DNA of 64,000 nucleotides from Chryseobacterium sp. MYb264 (GTDB taxonomy: Bacteria > Bacteroidota > Bacteroidia > Flavobacteriales > Weeksellaceae). Position numbers and translations under genes: made by a program. The DNA is taken from contig NZ_CP142422.1 in NCBI RefSeq assembly GCF_035974275.1, positions 1,426,001 through 1,490,000 on the forward strand. Direction: 5' to 3'. Positions within the stretch are counted from its first letter, which is position 1. Every line of letters begins with the position of its first letter. Positions 7,641 to 15,204 of the stretch are shown one piece after another. The notes beneath the pieces are model-generated. The model was not told the origin of the DNA. It made no database searches and saw only the letters and a list, made by a program, of their open reading frames with translations.

Positions 7641-8879
7641 ATGAAAAGATTTCCTGTTATTGTATATCTGTTTGTATCGGGCTTTATAAGCCAACATTTG
7701 TCTGCTCAACAAACCTATACGCCATTGGCAAAAGATACAGTTTGGGCAAAACAGTTTCTGCCGATTAGCGGTCCTGGAAAGAAAGTTTCAGGAGACGGAC
7801 ATGGCGGTTGGCGAAGCGGAACAGACGGAGTGCGTTATAAAGGAGATCATCCGCGCCCTGAGTACAACCTCAACTTTGAAGGCTTAACGAAAGGAACTGC
7901 TGTAGAAAAAGGATTGCTTCCACCCGTAAAACCCGCACTCGAATTGCATTTGCGAGATGGCGTGATTACTCTTGGAGGAGACGGCAACTATTACCTTACA
8001 GGTTCTTCAGGTGACAATATCTGGGCATACACCGCAGGCGTGGAACTTTGGAAATCTAAAGATCTGGAAAACTGGGATTATGTAGGATTGGTATGGGATA
8101 TTAACAAAGATGCGGAAGATTGGGTGAAAGAATGGCGCGAACATCCTAAACGAGCCGTAAGAGCTGTTTGGGCTCCTGAAATTCATTATATTAAAAACAA
8201 TTATTATATCTGTTTCAGTATGTGCCCGAATGGTATCGGGATTCTGAAAAGTGCTTCCGGGAAACCTGAAGGTCCTTATATAAATGCTTTCGAGAAAAAA
8301 GGATCTATTGCCGATGGCATAGACCCTACTCTATTTCAGGATGAAGACGGGAAAGTATATTTCACCTATGGAGCTGCCAAGGAAATTGTACAGCTCAAAG
8401 ATGATCTCAGTGGTTTTGCAGGGCCTTTCAAAAAGGTAGATTTTACGGATTATGATACGGATCCCTCTCATCATGCCCCAAAATGTGAAGCCAGAGGCAT
8501 GCACGATCTCGGTCATGAAGGTGCTGTACTTTTCAAAAGAAACGGAAAATATTATTTGGGAGCTGCAGATAATTATGAAGAAAGATATTCTACCTGTTTA
8601 GCAGTTTCGGATAACCTGTACGGACCGTACGAACATCGTCATGAATCGGTTCCTTCTGCAGGCGGAACAGGCTTTTTCAAAGATAAAAAAGGAAATTGGT
8701 GGAGCACTTATTTTGGAAATGACTCCCAAACCCATTTCAGAGAGAAAGTAGGTTTAATAAAAATAGACTTTACGTCCTCAGGCAAAGTAATTCCTGCTAA
8801 AAAACAACCTTTTGTCAATAAAAAAGATGAAAAATCCTGGAAACAAAAGTGGGAGAAGGTCTGGAAAAATGTAAATTAA
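7641..8879 (+). CDS. Glycoside hydrolase family 43 protein, secreted
   Basis: A 412-residue protein with a signal peptide ending near SAQ (21-23). The rest fits the five-bladed beta-propeller of GH43 enzymes, which act on arabinan, xylan or galactan side chains. Candidate catalytic residues are the base Asp106 (in LRDGVI), the pKa-modulating Asp228 (in GIDPTLFQDEDG) and the general acid Glu293 (in HEGAVLFKRNGKYYL). WAPEIHY (177-183) is a hallmark of the fold. The region at residues 45-75 (GDGHGGWRSGTDG) is an N-terminal addition outside the core. It probably acts in the periplasm or outside the cell. The substrate cannot be deduced. The gene stands alone and is convergent with the next. Confidence 0.85.
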   Translation: MKRFPVIVYLFVSGFISQHLSAQQTYTPLAKDTVWAKQFLPISGPGKKVSGDGHGGWRSGTDGVRYKGDHPRPEYNLNFEGLTKGTAVEKGLLPPVKPALELHLRDGVITLGGDGNYYLTGSSGDNIWAYTAGVELWKSKDLENWDYVGLVWDINKDAEDWVKEWREHPKRAVRAVWAPEIHYIKNNYYICFSMCPNGIGILKSASGKPEGPYINAFEKKGSIADGIDPTLFQDEDGKVYFTYGAAKEIVQLKDDLSGFAGPFKKVDFTDYDTDPSHHAPKCEARGMHDLGHEGAVLFKRNGKYYLGAADNYEERYSTCLAVSDNLYGPYEHRHESVPSAGGTGFFKDKKGNWWSTYFGNDSQTHFREKVGLIKIDFTSSGKVIPAKKQPFVNKKDEKSWKQKWEKVWKNVN

Positions 8880-8881
8880 AG

Positions 8882-8969
8882 GTATTTGTCATTCTGAGGA
8901 AGGAAGAATCTCAACATATAGTATTAAAGATTCCTCAATAGGCTTTGCTACTTTCAGAATGACAAATAC
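8882..8969. repeat. Imperfect inverted-repeat element, TTGTCATTCTGA ends
   Basis: The ends GTATTTGTCATTCTGA (8882-8897) and TCAGAATGACAAATAC (8954-8969) form a perfect 16-bp inverted repeat around about 55 bases that include GAAGAATCTC and GATTCCTC. The element fills the gap between two convergent genes and can fold into one long hairpin, so it may also act as a terminator for both. Confidence 0.75.
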
Positions 8970-8978
8970 TACCCTTTT

Positions 8979-9737
8979 TTAAAGATGAAAATACCTCGGA
9001 TCAGGATATTGAAATTCAAAATCCAGTTCTGAAATTAATTTCGCTGGGGAAATCAATCTTCCTTTTGTTGTTCGCTCTCCCGAATACGGTAAATCTTTCT
9101 GGGCATTGATGATCTCTTCTTTATTCGGATGAATAGGCGCGACCACATTATACACTTTAGACTCCGATTGATTGTCCAGCATTTTGTCAACCACCGAAAC
9201 AATATCTGCATAGTGAATATGATTCACCAACTGATCCAGTCGGGAGATATTATAATTCTTCAACAATCGTTGATCTCCCATTAATCCCGCTAATCTTAAA
9301 ATATTGGCGTTAGGGAACTTCGCTAAAATAAAATTCTCGCTTTCTACATTTTCCACAGGCTGATCTTCTTCAGTAAATTCTATTTCTTCTGTTTGAGGAT
9401 AAACGCCTGTAGAGCTCATCAAAAACAACTGACCTTTATAATCTCCAAGAAATTGTAACAGGTTGTTATATCTTTCTTTCATCGAAATCTGTGCGCCTCT
9501 GATTCCCGAAATCGGAACCGTAATGATAATCGCGTCTAATTCTGAAGCGACTTCCCATTCATTTATTTCAGAAGCAGCATCCGGAAAATCTACCAATGTG
9601 GGGTGATATCCTTTTGAAGAAAACTCTTCTATTTTAGATTCGGAGGTTGTCGTAGCGAATATTTTGTAGCGGTCTGCCACTCGTTCTGCAATATGCGTTC
9701 CCAACCAACCGCAGCCGATAATTCCTAGTTTTTTCAT
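8979..9737 (-). CDS. NAD(P)-binding epimerase/dehydratase-like protein (YeeZ-like)
   Basis: A 252-residue Rossmann-fold protein starting with MKKLGIIGCGWLGTHIAE, where GCGWLG is the dinucleotide-binding loop. SSTGVYP near residues 133-139 marks the extended short-chain dehydrogenase/epimerase family, in which the Ser and Tyr of such a segment take part in catalysis. The usual YxxxK follows poorly, so catalytic activity is uncertain. Relatives such as YeeZ are annotated as NAD-dependent epimerases of unknown substrate. The gene lies downstream of the toxin-antitoxin region on the same strand but is separated from it by a degraded gene, so an operon with that region is unlikely. Confidence 0.75.
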   Translation of the reverse strand: MKKLGIIGCGWLGTHIAERVADRYKIFATTTSESKIEEFSSKGYHPTLVDFPDAASEINEWEVASELDAIIITVPISGIRGAQISMKERYNNLLQFLGDYKGQLFLMSSTGVYPQTEEIEFTEEDQPVENVESENFILAKFPNANILRLAGLMGDQRLLKNYNISRLDQLVNHIHYADIVSVVDKMLDNQSESKVYNVVAPIHPNKEEIINAQKDLPYSGERTTKGRLISPAKLISELDFEFQYPDPRYFHL

Positions 9738-9763
9738 TAGTTTAGTTCGTTATTTTAATCGTA

Positions 9764-10060
9764 TTATTTTAGTGATTCGTAATTGTCTTCTGGGTTTTGG
9801 AAATTTTGAAGAACACGAACAATGTAAATGACATTATTCTCAATTTTATAAATTAAAGTATTATGCTTTGTTAAAAGATATTTCCTGAATTCTGTCTATT
9901 CATAACTTGAAAATAATACTTTCCCTGATGATAAAATATCTAATGCTCTGTCATACTTTTCATAAAAATCTAATAAAACTTCATATGACCATTTATTCAG
10001 AAGATAATCTTCTATATTTTTCAAGTCCAAATCAGCACTAGATAATACCTCTATCTGCAT
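9764..10060 (-). pseudogene. RelE/ParE-family toxin gene inactivated by an in-frame TAG
   Basis: Reading from the ATG at 10060 to the TAA at 9764 gives 98 codons plus stop, exactly the length of the intact paralogue at 10442-10738. The first part reads MQIEVLSSADLDLKNIEDYL and leads to LFSSYE, then TAG. The frame then reopens as TEFRKYLLTKHN and ends with NFQNPEDNYESLK. The intact copy has Asp (GAT) at the stop position (KYEDTYF against SYE*TEF). No indels are needed for the alignment. The start overlaps the 3' end of its antitoxin gene by 23 bases, as in the intact module. A single nonsense change therefore seems to have killed this toxin, leaving only about 52 residues. Confidence 0.9.
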
Positions 10061-10388
10061 CACTTTTGTACTTTTTTAAACGTTCATCTCTTTCTGATTT
10101 CCATGTTTCGAACGGTATTGTTCTCCCATTTTTAATATCTTCTTCTGCCCTTTTTAAAGACTCCAAAATCTCTTCCTTAGTTTCATTACGCCATTCTTTA
10201 ATCTCTATCGTTTTAGAAATAACCAAAAGCTCTTCCGGTGTAAATCTTTTCTCCTTTAATTTTTTGAAAAAAGTAGGCTTCTTAATTCCGGACTTCTCAA
10301 TAATATAAGACATTTTAAAAGGAGAATTTTTCAGAATCTCATCTATATTATTTTGAATTTCTATATATTTTTCTATTTCTGCTGTCAT
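10038..10388 (-). CDS. Antitoxin-like HTH protein of module 1 (toxin partner broken)
   Basis: A 116-residue protein whose N-terminal 75 residues form a helix-turn-helix-like domain (FKMSYIIEKSGIKKPTFFKK). It is nearly identical to the antitoxin at 10719-11066 over that part. The C-terminal third, where antitoxins of type II modules usually bind their toxin, differs. Its 3' end overlaps the start of the broken toxin reading frame by 23 bases, the antitoxin-first order typical of RelE/ParE modules. It would repress its own promoter and neutralise a toxin, but here the partner is inactive. It might now act only as a regulator or as a spare antitoxin. Confidence 0.75.
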   Translation of the reverse strand: MTAEIEKYIEIQNNIDEILKNSPFKMSYIIEKSGIKKPTFFKKLKEKRFTPEELLVISKTIEIKEWRNETKEEILESLKRAEEDIKNGRTIPFETWKSERDERLKKYKSDADRGII

Positions 10389-10441
10389 GATGGTCGGTAT
10401 TTAAAAATTCTCTGTTTTATTATATTTAATAGTCTGTCCTA

Positions 10442-10738
10442 CTATTTTAATGATTCGTAATTGTCTTCGGGTTTTTGGAAATTTTGAAGGATTCTGTGAA
10501 TGTACAATACTTCATCTCCATAACTATAAATAATGGAATTATGTTTTGTAAGAAGATACTTATGAAAATAGGTGTCCTCATATTTTTGAAAGAGAACTTT
10601 CTTTTCCAACAATATTTTTACGGTTTCCTGAAATTTCTCAAAAAAGTCTTCCAAGACAGATACATCCCATTTTTCTAAAAGGTACGTTTCAATATTAAAA
10701 AGGTCTTGTTGTGCTTTATCAGATATTTCGTAACGCAT
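10442..10738 (-). CDS. Type II toxin, RelE/ParE family (intact, module 2)
   Basis: A complete 98-residue protein of the RelE/ParE fold: N-terminal strand MRYEISDKAQQDL, two helices (about 10-45), then strands with KYLLTKHNSIIYSY and YIHRILQNFQKPEDN. RelE members cut mRNA on the ribosome and ParE members poison gyrase; the sequence does not clearly separate the two. The start codon lies inside the antitoxin gene (20-base overlap), so translation is probably coupled. The downstream module 1 has a homologous but broken toxin. Confidence 0.85.
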   Translation of the reverse strand: MRYEISDKAQQDLFNIETYLLEKWDVSVLEDFFEKFQETVKILLEKKVLFQKYEDTYFHKYLLTKHNSIIYSYGDEVLYIHRILQNFQKPEDNYESLK

Positions 10739-11066
10739 CAGATTTATAATTTTCTATACGTTTTTTCATATTTGCCAAAACCACTTCACCCGGAATACCT
10801 TTTCCATTTTTAAAATCTTCCTCGCTCTGTTTTAAAGATGCTAAAATTTCCTCTTTCGTTTCGTTGCGCCACTGCTTGGGTTCAATCGTTTTAGAAATAA
10901 CCAAAAGCTCTTCCGCCGTAAATCTTTTCTCCTTTAATTTCTTAAAAAATGTAGGGGTCTTAATTCCTGATTTCTCAATAATATAAGACATTTTGAAAGG
11001 AGAATTTTTCAGAATCTCATCCATATTATCTCGGATTTCGATGAATTTTTCTATTTCTGCTATCAT
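10719..11066 (-). CDS. Antitoxin with HTH domain, module 2
   Basis: A 115-residue partner of the toxin at 10442-10738. It has a helix-turn-helix-like region FKMSYIIEKSGIKTPTFFKK at about residues 24-43 and a charged helical C-terminus (SLKQSEEDFKNGKGIPGEV). It is the first gene of the module and probably autorepresses it. Residues 1-80 are almost the same as in the module 1 antitoxin, while residues 81-115 diverge. This suggests a tandem duplication followed by specialisation of the toxin-binding part. Confidence 0.78.
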   Translation of the reverse strand: MIAEIEKFIEIRDNMDEILKNSPFKMSYIIEKSGIKTPTFFKKLKEKRFTAEELLVISKTIEPKQWRNETKEEILASLKQSEEDFKNGKGIPGEVVLANMKKRIENYKSDALRNI

Positions 11067-11133
11067 TATTTTATGTTTTTAAATATCAATATTATATACA
11101 AATATAATCAATTCCGTTATTAAAGTAAAAAAT

Positions 11134-11156
11134 AAAACCCGCATAAAGCAGGTTTT
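11134..11156 (-). terminator. Intrinsic terminator downstream of the DUF6261-like gene
   Basis: A short AAAACC(C)GC / GC(A)GGTTTT stem with a five-base loop lies 8 bases beyond the stop of the gene at 11164, with an A-run on its left that becomes a T-run on the minus strand. Confidence 0.6.
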
Positions 11157-11163
11157 GAATGAC

Positions 11164-11874
11164 TTATTTCTTACCGGAACTGTTGTTGCGGTCTCTCCTG
11201 TTGATATCAGAATTTCTTGCGGCTTTCACCAGCTCATTGGTGTCGCTGTAGAACAGTTTCCAGCCCGACACTTCTTTCATGACCGTTACAAGATGAATAT
11301 ACGCCTTCAGTGTTTTCTCCAGATCCTTTCGAATGGCCGATGCGCTGGTCATCTGCCGAAGATCAGCATTTGCTTCCGCCTGTTCTGCAAACATAGATTC
11401 AAAAGATTCATGCCTGTTTTTCATTTCCGCAAAAGCGGTCTCCAGAGAAAGAGCCTTTATCTTCTTTCGGTTTTCAGGCGTTTCTAATGCTTCAATCAGC
11501 TTTTTGATCTGAGCCGTCTGCGAAGAATAACTTAAACGATCCAGGTTCAGTCCAAACGTTTTAAATACGCTATACAAATCCCTAGCCGACTGATAATTCG
11601 GAACAGAACTCAGCATTCCATAGCCATAAAGAAATCCTTTGAAATTGGTGTATGCCAAATCTCTTTCACGATCTGCCGTAGCCACATCCGTTCCTTTTCC
11701 GCTATAGACCTGCTTCGTATACACCTTGTCGTATTCGGTATAAGAAGCTTCTAAAGCCGTTACAAGTGGATGATTGGTAATAACAGGATATTTTCCCGAT
11801 TGAGAATTTGAAATAATTCTTTGTGCTAAAGTCGCAAGGTCTTTAGTACTTAGCCTAGCTAATGTAATTTTCAT
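11164..11874 (-). CDS. DUF6261-like protein
   Basis: A 236-residue, mostly helical protein with no signal peptide. It starts MKITLARLSTKDLATLAQRI, matching a Bacteroidota family I know as DUF6261 (assignment from memory). Ser/Thr- and Arg/Asp-rich residues close the C-terminus (NRRDRNNSSGKK). The function is unknown. Its upstream region holds the 42-bp tandem palindromic repeats at 11989-12072. The gene ends in its own terminator, so it is probably a single transcription unit. Confidence 0.6.
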   Translation of the reverse strand: MKITLARLSTKDLATLAQRIISNSQSGKYPVITNHPLVTALEASYTEYDKVYTKQVYSGKGTDVATADRERDLAYTNFKGFLYGYGMLSSVPNYQSARDLYSVFKTFGLNLDRLSYSSQTAQIKKLIEALETPENRKKIKALSLETAFAEMKNRHESFESMFAEQAEANADLRQMTSASAIRKDLEKTLKAYIHLVTVMKEVSGWKLFYSDTNELVKAARNSDINRRDRNNSSGKK

Positions 11875-11988
11875 ATTAAAATTGTGTTTTTATTATTAAT
11901 TATGGCAAAATCATCATGAAACAAATATAAAAATTTAGTATTTAATTCCAAACAATATGTTGGAAATAAAGTACAGTTGTATTTTGTT

Positions 11989-12072
11989 ACAAACAACCTT
12001 GTTTTAAATAAATGTAAAATGTATTTGATTACAAACAAGGTTGTTTTAGATAAATGTAATTTGTATTTGATG
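11989..12072. repeat. Two tandem 42-bp repeats, each with a 14-bp palindrome
   Basis: Copy A (11989-12030) and copy B (12031-12072) abut exactly. Each carries a perfect palindrome: AAACAACCTTGTTT in A (11991-12004) and AAACAAGGTTGTTT in B (12033-12046), followed by TAAATGTAA and GTATTTGAT. Further partial units occur on both sides (GTTGTATTTTGTT before, TGTTTGTAATGTTTGT after). They lie 115-200 bases upstream of the DUF6261-like gene on the minus strand and upstream of 12230 on the plus strand, so they could be operator sites. Confidence 0.8.
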
Positions 12073-12182
12073 TAAAACAGAGGTGTTTGTAATGTTTGTA
12101 AAAAGTTTTTGGGTGGAAATAAAGATTGGGAATTGAAATAATTTTCCGTAGAAATACTTAAATTAATATAACACTAGTTTTA

Positions 12183-12190
12183 TATATTTG
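12183..12190 (+). promoter_or_regulatory. Bacteroidota -7 box (TATATTTG)
   Basis: TATATTTG matches TAnnTTTG and lies 39 bases before the start codon at 12230. No clear -33 box was found. Confidence 0.45.
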
Positions 12191-12229
12191 AAGAAATCAA
12201 ATATTATTAATTCTAAATTATACTAAAAT

Positions 12230-12835
12230 ATGACAATTGATTTTTATAATGAACTGCAAACCTTGTATGTAGCATTAACCAAGTATCCAAGCTATAGCGA
12301 TTATTATTATAATGAAAATTATAAATGCTTTAATAATAATTATTTTTTTCTCAGAGGAGAAAGAACTGAATTTTTAGAAAAATTATCTGAAATTTCAATT
12401 ATTGATATTTATTCAGATACATATAAGAAAGAAATGTTTTTTTCAGAAAAATACTTAAACCAGAAACTTATAACTTTCGATAAAGATCGTATTTGTATAA
12501 TTGATGGTTTAGGTCAAATAATTTATTATTATATACTTCATATACTTAAAATCGAATTAGAAGAATTTATACAAGAATTAGAATCATCAAAAACAGATTT
12601 AAGAGGTTATGTAATATTTGATGATATTTATTTAAAATTTAATTATGTTGACTTTTTTGAACATTGGATAAAAAGATTCGAAGAAAATGAAAAAATGAAA
12701 ATGTTAATTCATCTTTTCACTAAAACAAAGTCTAATGTTATTACATTAAATATTTCTGGAGAAATTGAAATAAATGAAAAAAAGATAAAAAAGTATTTAG
12801 ATACTCTTAAAATATTCAATTATGATAAATTTTAA
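12230..12835 (+). CDS. Hypothetical protein, very AT-rich
   Basis: A 201-residue protein that I do not recognise. It is rich in Tyr, Phe, Ile, Lys and Asn, with a helical middle (ILHILKIELEEFIQELE) and no signal peptide. The base composition is clearly more A+T-rich than in neighbouring housekeeping genes, which fits a gene acquired by transfer or evolving fast. It lies in a stretch of orphan genes between the toxin-antitoxin modules and hutU. A terminator-like hairpin follows at 12933. Confidence 0.6.
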   Translation: MTIDFYNELQTLYVALTKYPSYSDYYYNENYKCFNNNYFFLRGERTEFLEKLSEISIIDIYSDTYKKEMFFSEKYLNQKLITFDKDRICIIDGLGQIIYYYILHILKIELEEFIQELESSKTDLRGYVIFDDIYLKFNYVDFFEHWIKRFEENEKMKMLIHLFTKTKSNVITLNISGEIEINEKKIKKYLDTLKIFNYDKF

Positions 12836-12932
12836 TTTAACCCGCTAGCGCTAGCTTCCAAGCTCTTGCATCCATAAATAAGATGCTCGCACCAGCGTAA
12901 AAACAAATATTTTTCAATAGTTTAAAATAAAG

Positions 12933-12955
12933 AAACCTGCCTAAAAGCAGGTTTT
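12933..12955 (+). terminator. Intrinsic terminator
   Basis: The stem AAACCTGC / GCAGGTTT has a six-base loop and a short T tail. It lies about 100 bases downstream of the gene ending at 12835. Bases 12841-12860 contain a GCTAGCGCTAGC palindrome. Confidence 0.65.
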
Positions 12956-13082
12956 ACTCTTCGCAATAACAAATATTTAGGATATTTGCCTATAATTAGA
13001 AATCTGATTTTTTGGATTGCAATCCGTAAGCAAACATTAGCAGTAAAATCCATATATTTCATTTTAGAATTTTTAACAGCGT

Positions 13083-13433
13083 ATGAATAAAAAGAGACTT
13101 TTAAAAATTATTGGGATTGTTTTTATACTATTTGCACTCTTCAGAATAATTAATCCTAATTACACGAAGAAAATTATTGTTCTTGATTGTTCAGAAGAGT
13201 ATGAAATATCCGTGTTCGGTAGAGAGCATGAAGGATTTAGCTATCATAATTCTAAAATGGATGTTGCGAAATGCCTCTGTGGAAAATACATGATGACTAA
13301 AGAAAAGAAATATGAATCTGAAATCCGAAAAATTATTAACGAGTTTGATCTTGAAGACTCTGTATACAATAAGACAATTGAAAGGATTTGTGCCGACAGA
13401 GAGGAAGTATTCTTTTATTGGTATTATGAGTAG
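13083..13433 (+). CDS. Hypothetical small membrane-anchored protein
   Basis: A 116-residue protein with one N-terminal hydrophobic segment (LLKIIGIVFILFALFRII, about residues 6-23) that looks like an uncleaved signal anchor. A roughly 90-residue domain follows with four cysteines, two of them in AKCLCGKYMM. I do not recognise the family. It is probably exposed on the periplasmic side. It is flanked by hairpins on both sides and so is likely to be transcribed alone. Confidence 0.6.
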   Translation: MNKKRLLKIIGIVFILFALFRIINPNYTKKIIVLDCSEEYEISVFGREHEGFSYHNSKMDVAKCLCGKYMMTKEKKYESEIRKIINEFDLEDSVYNKTIERICADREEVFFYWYYE

Positions 13434-13470
13434 AAGCTTTATAACTACAAATCACCACTTCCAAAAATAA

Positions 13471-13491
13471 AAAACCTTCGAAGTAGGTTTT
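13471..13491 (+). terminator. Short intrinsic terminator
   Basis: An AAAACCT / AGGTTTT stem with a seven-base loop lies 38 bases after the gene ending at 13433. Confidence 0.5.
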
Positions 13492-13552
13492 GTCCAATAC
13501 TATCTTTTGATTTTATGAGCATGAATTCTCTTTAATATCATAAACTACATGA

Positions 13553-13584
13553 TTGGTTTCCCTTTTATAATTAGGCTATATTTG
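13553..13584 (+). promoter_or_regulatory. Bacteroidota promoter (TTGG, 20 bases, TATATTTG)
   Basis: TATATTTG at 13577-13584 fits the -7 consensus. TTGG at 13553-13556 lies 20 bases upstream as a -33 candidate. The next start codon is the ATG at 13643. Confidence 0.55.
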
Positions 13585-13642
13585 CTAGTAATACATGAAT
13601 TGTAATTTAAAATATTAAAAAAACTATAATTAACCATTGACT

Positions 13643-14635
13643 ATGGAAAGACATACCATCAAGGAAGTTCATTTTTCAACATTAACCTGGGCAGGCGACT
13701 ATCTGATAGACTGGGCACATTCAGGAACGATATTTTTACCCGATGGGCAGATTAAAAAGCTTGGAAATTATTATTTGGCATTCTCATTTGACAGTGCGAT
13801 CAACTCTTCAGATGGCGTGTATTCAGTTGTTTATAAAAGACTTGGTACAAAAGGTCTTTTATTGAAGAATGGAGAAATCCTAAGGGAAATCAACAGATCT
13901 TATTATCATGCAGAAGTTTACGAATATCCTGTAGCATTTGCTAAACTTAATGACGGAAGAGATATTCTGATCCATTGCCCGAATGAATATAACAGATTGG
14001 AATTTGAAGAAGTTGAGACGGGATTGATATTGACCAACCATATTGATAGAGATCCCTCAGATTTTTTTCATTCGCGACTGGAAGTAAGTCCGGATAATAA
14101 GACTCTTTTAAGCAAAGGTTGGGCTTGGCATCCGTTTGATTATGTAGAAGTTTTTGATATTGAAGAATGTATTGAAAATCCCAAGGCTTTAGATCAAAGT
14201 AAACTTAACCCTGAAGTTAATACCGAAATAAGCACGGCAAGTTTTATTAATAATGAACTTGTACTCATCGGTGCCTCTAATGACATGGAACCCTTCGATG
14301 ATAATTCCCCCGACCAACTTCAAAATGGGCAAATCGGTATATGGAATCTTACAACAAATACTGTCTCAGATATTATTAATCCTGAATGTGTTATCGGAGG
14401 AAACTTGATGATTATAGATGATACTTTCGCTTGGACTTTCTATGAACATCCAAAAATCATCAATTTTAGAACCGGAGAAATAGTTGATGAAATCAAAGAA
14501 ATCTGGTCAGGTAAACAGGTTTCTTCTATCATTCATACTACCAAAGATTTACCTTTAATTTCATTAAACCCTAAGACCAGACAAATTGCCATCGGTAGAG
14601 ATGACACTATTGAATTCCTTGCTAAATCGATATGA
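13643..14635 (+). CDS. Hypothetical beta-propeller-like protein
   Basis: A 330-residue protein starting at the ATG at 13643 (a TTG two codons upstream is less likely). The sequence consists of repeated beta-strand blocks of about 45-50 residues with GDYLIDWAHSG, GVYSVVYKRLG, NKTLLSKGWAWHPFDYVEVFD and GQIGIWNLTTN segments, a pattern typical of WD40/YncE-like beta-propellers. No signal peptide and no catalytic motif are seen. Such folds usually serve as binding scaffolds. It lies just downstream in + coordinates of orphan genes and converges on the hutU repeat array, which starts only 8 bases after its stop codon. Confidence 0.6.
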   Translation: MERHTIKEVHFSTLTWAGDYLIDWAHSGTIFLPDGQIKKLGNYYLAFSFDSAINSSDGVYSVVYKRLGTKGLLLKNGEILREINRSYYHAEVYEYPVAFAKLNDGRDILIHCPNEYNRLEFEEVETGLILTNHIDRDPSDFFHSRLEVSPDNKTLLSKGWAWHPFDYVEVFDIEECIENPKALDQSKLNPEVNTEISTASFINNELVLIGASNDMEPFDDNSPDQLQNGQIGIWNLTTNTVSDIINPECVIGGNLMIIDDTFAWTFYEHPKIINFRTGEIVDEIKEIWSGKQVSSIIHTTKDLPLISLNPKTRQIAIGRDDTIEFLAKSI

Positions 14636-14642
14636 AAAAGTT

Positions 14643-14755
14643 TTAAAACAAACGCTCATCCACAAAATTCGGAAGCATTACTTTCAGATTGGGTTCTGCT
14701 TCCATGGCCCTTTTGATGGCAAAAACAGCGCCTTCATTTCTTGCCCAGCTTCGTC
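14643..14755 (-). pseudogene. Displaced copy 1 of the hutU 3' end
   Basis: A 113-base segment that encodes the last 37 residues of urocanase (RRSWARNEGAVFAIKR through NFVDERLF and stop) without the rest of the gene. It differs from the end of the intact hutU at about 5 of 111 positions. Upstream, the hutU match stops at CTTCGTC (plus strand) and is followed by 24 unrelated bases and then by repeat element E1. Confidence 0.9.
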
Positions 14756-14779
14756 GAGAGATTTCACTTGAACGTGCAG

Positions 14780-14921
14780 AAATTCCCCTCCTTTGGAGGG
14801 GTGGATTCGACCAAAGAGAGAAGACGGGGTGGTCTGTACGGAAACTAAATAAAGTAGTGATAAACCACCCCGTCAAAAATTCTTCGAATTTATGCCACCC
14901 CTCCAATGGAGGGGAATTTTT
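14780..14921. repeat. Two-armed palindromic element E1
   Basis: The left arm starts AATTCCCCTCC, then TTTGGAGGGGTGG, then ATTCGACC to GACGGGGTGG (arm type B, reversed). The right arm is CCACCCCGTC, AAAAATTCTTCGAATTT, CCACCCCTCC, GGAGGGGAATT (arm type A). The outer ends and the GGGGTGG/CCACCCC cores are inverted repeats, while the inner sequences differ. It lies between displaced hutU copies 1 and 2. Confidence 0.85.
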
Positions 14922-14923
14922 AT

Positions 14924-15036
14924 TTAAAACAAACGCTCATTCACAAAATTCGGAAGTGTAACTTTCAGATTGGGTTCTGCTTCCATGGCTCTTTTGATGG
15001 CGAAAACAGCGCCTTCATTTCTTGCCCAGCTTCGTC
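14924..15036 (-). pseudogene. Displaced copy 2 of the hutU 3' end
   Basis: The second extra copy of the urocanase C-terminus, exactly 281 bases from copy 1 and from the true end of hutU. It encodes NFVNERLF where the intact gene has NFVDERLF. Like copy 1 it breaks off at CTTCGTC and is joined to an element (E2). Confidence 0.9.
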
Positions 15037-15060
15037 GAGAGATTTCACTTGAACCTGCAG

Positions 15061-15202
15061 AAATTACCCTCCTTTGGAGGGGTGGATTCGACCAAAGGGA
15101 GAAGACGGGGTGGTCTGTACGAAAACTAAATAAAGTAGTGATAAACCACCCCGTCAAAAATTCTTCGAATTTATGCCACCCCTCCAATGGAGGGGAATTT
15201 TT
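15061..15202. repeat. Two-armed palindromic element E2
   Basis: Almost identical to E1 and in the same orientation, 281 bases further on. It abuts the stop codon of intact hutU. Together E1 and E2 with the hutU fragments form two tandem 281-bp units (14645-15206). Confidence 0.85.
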
Positions 15203-15204
15203 AT

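Noticed and set aside
14643..15187. Frames reading MEGWHKFEEF into the hutU tail on the minus strand
   Set aside because: The first half is translated repeat element and the second half a gene fragment, so these are not independent genes.
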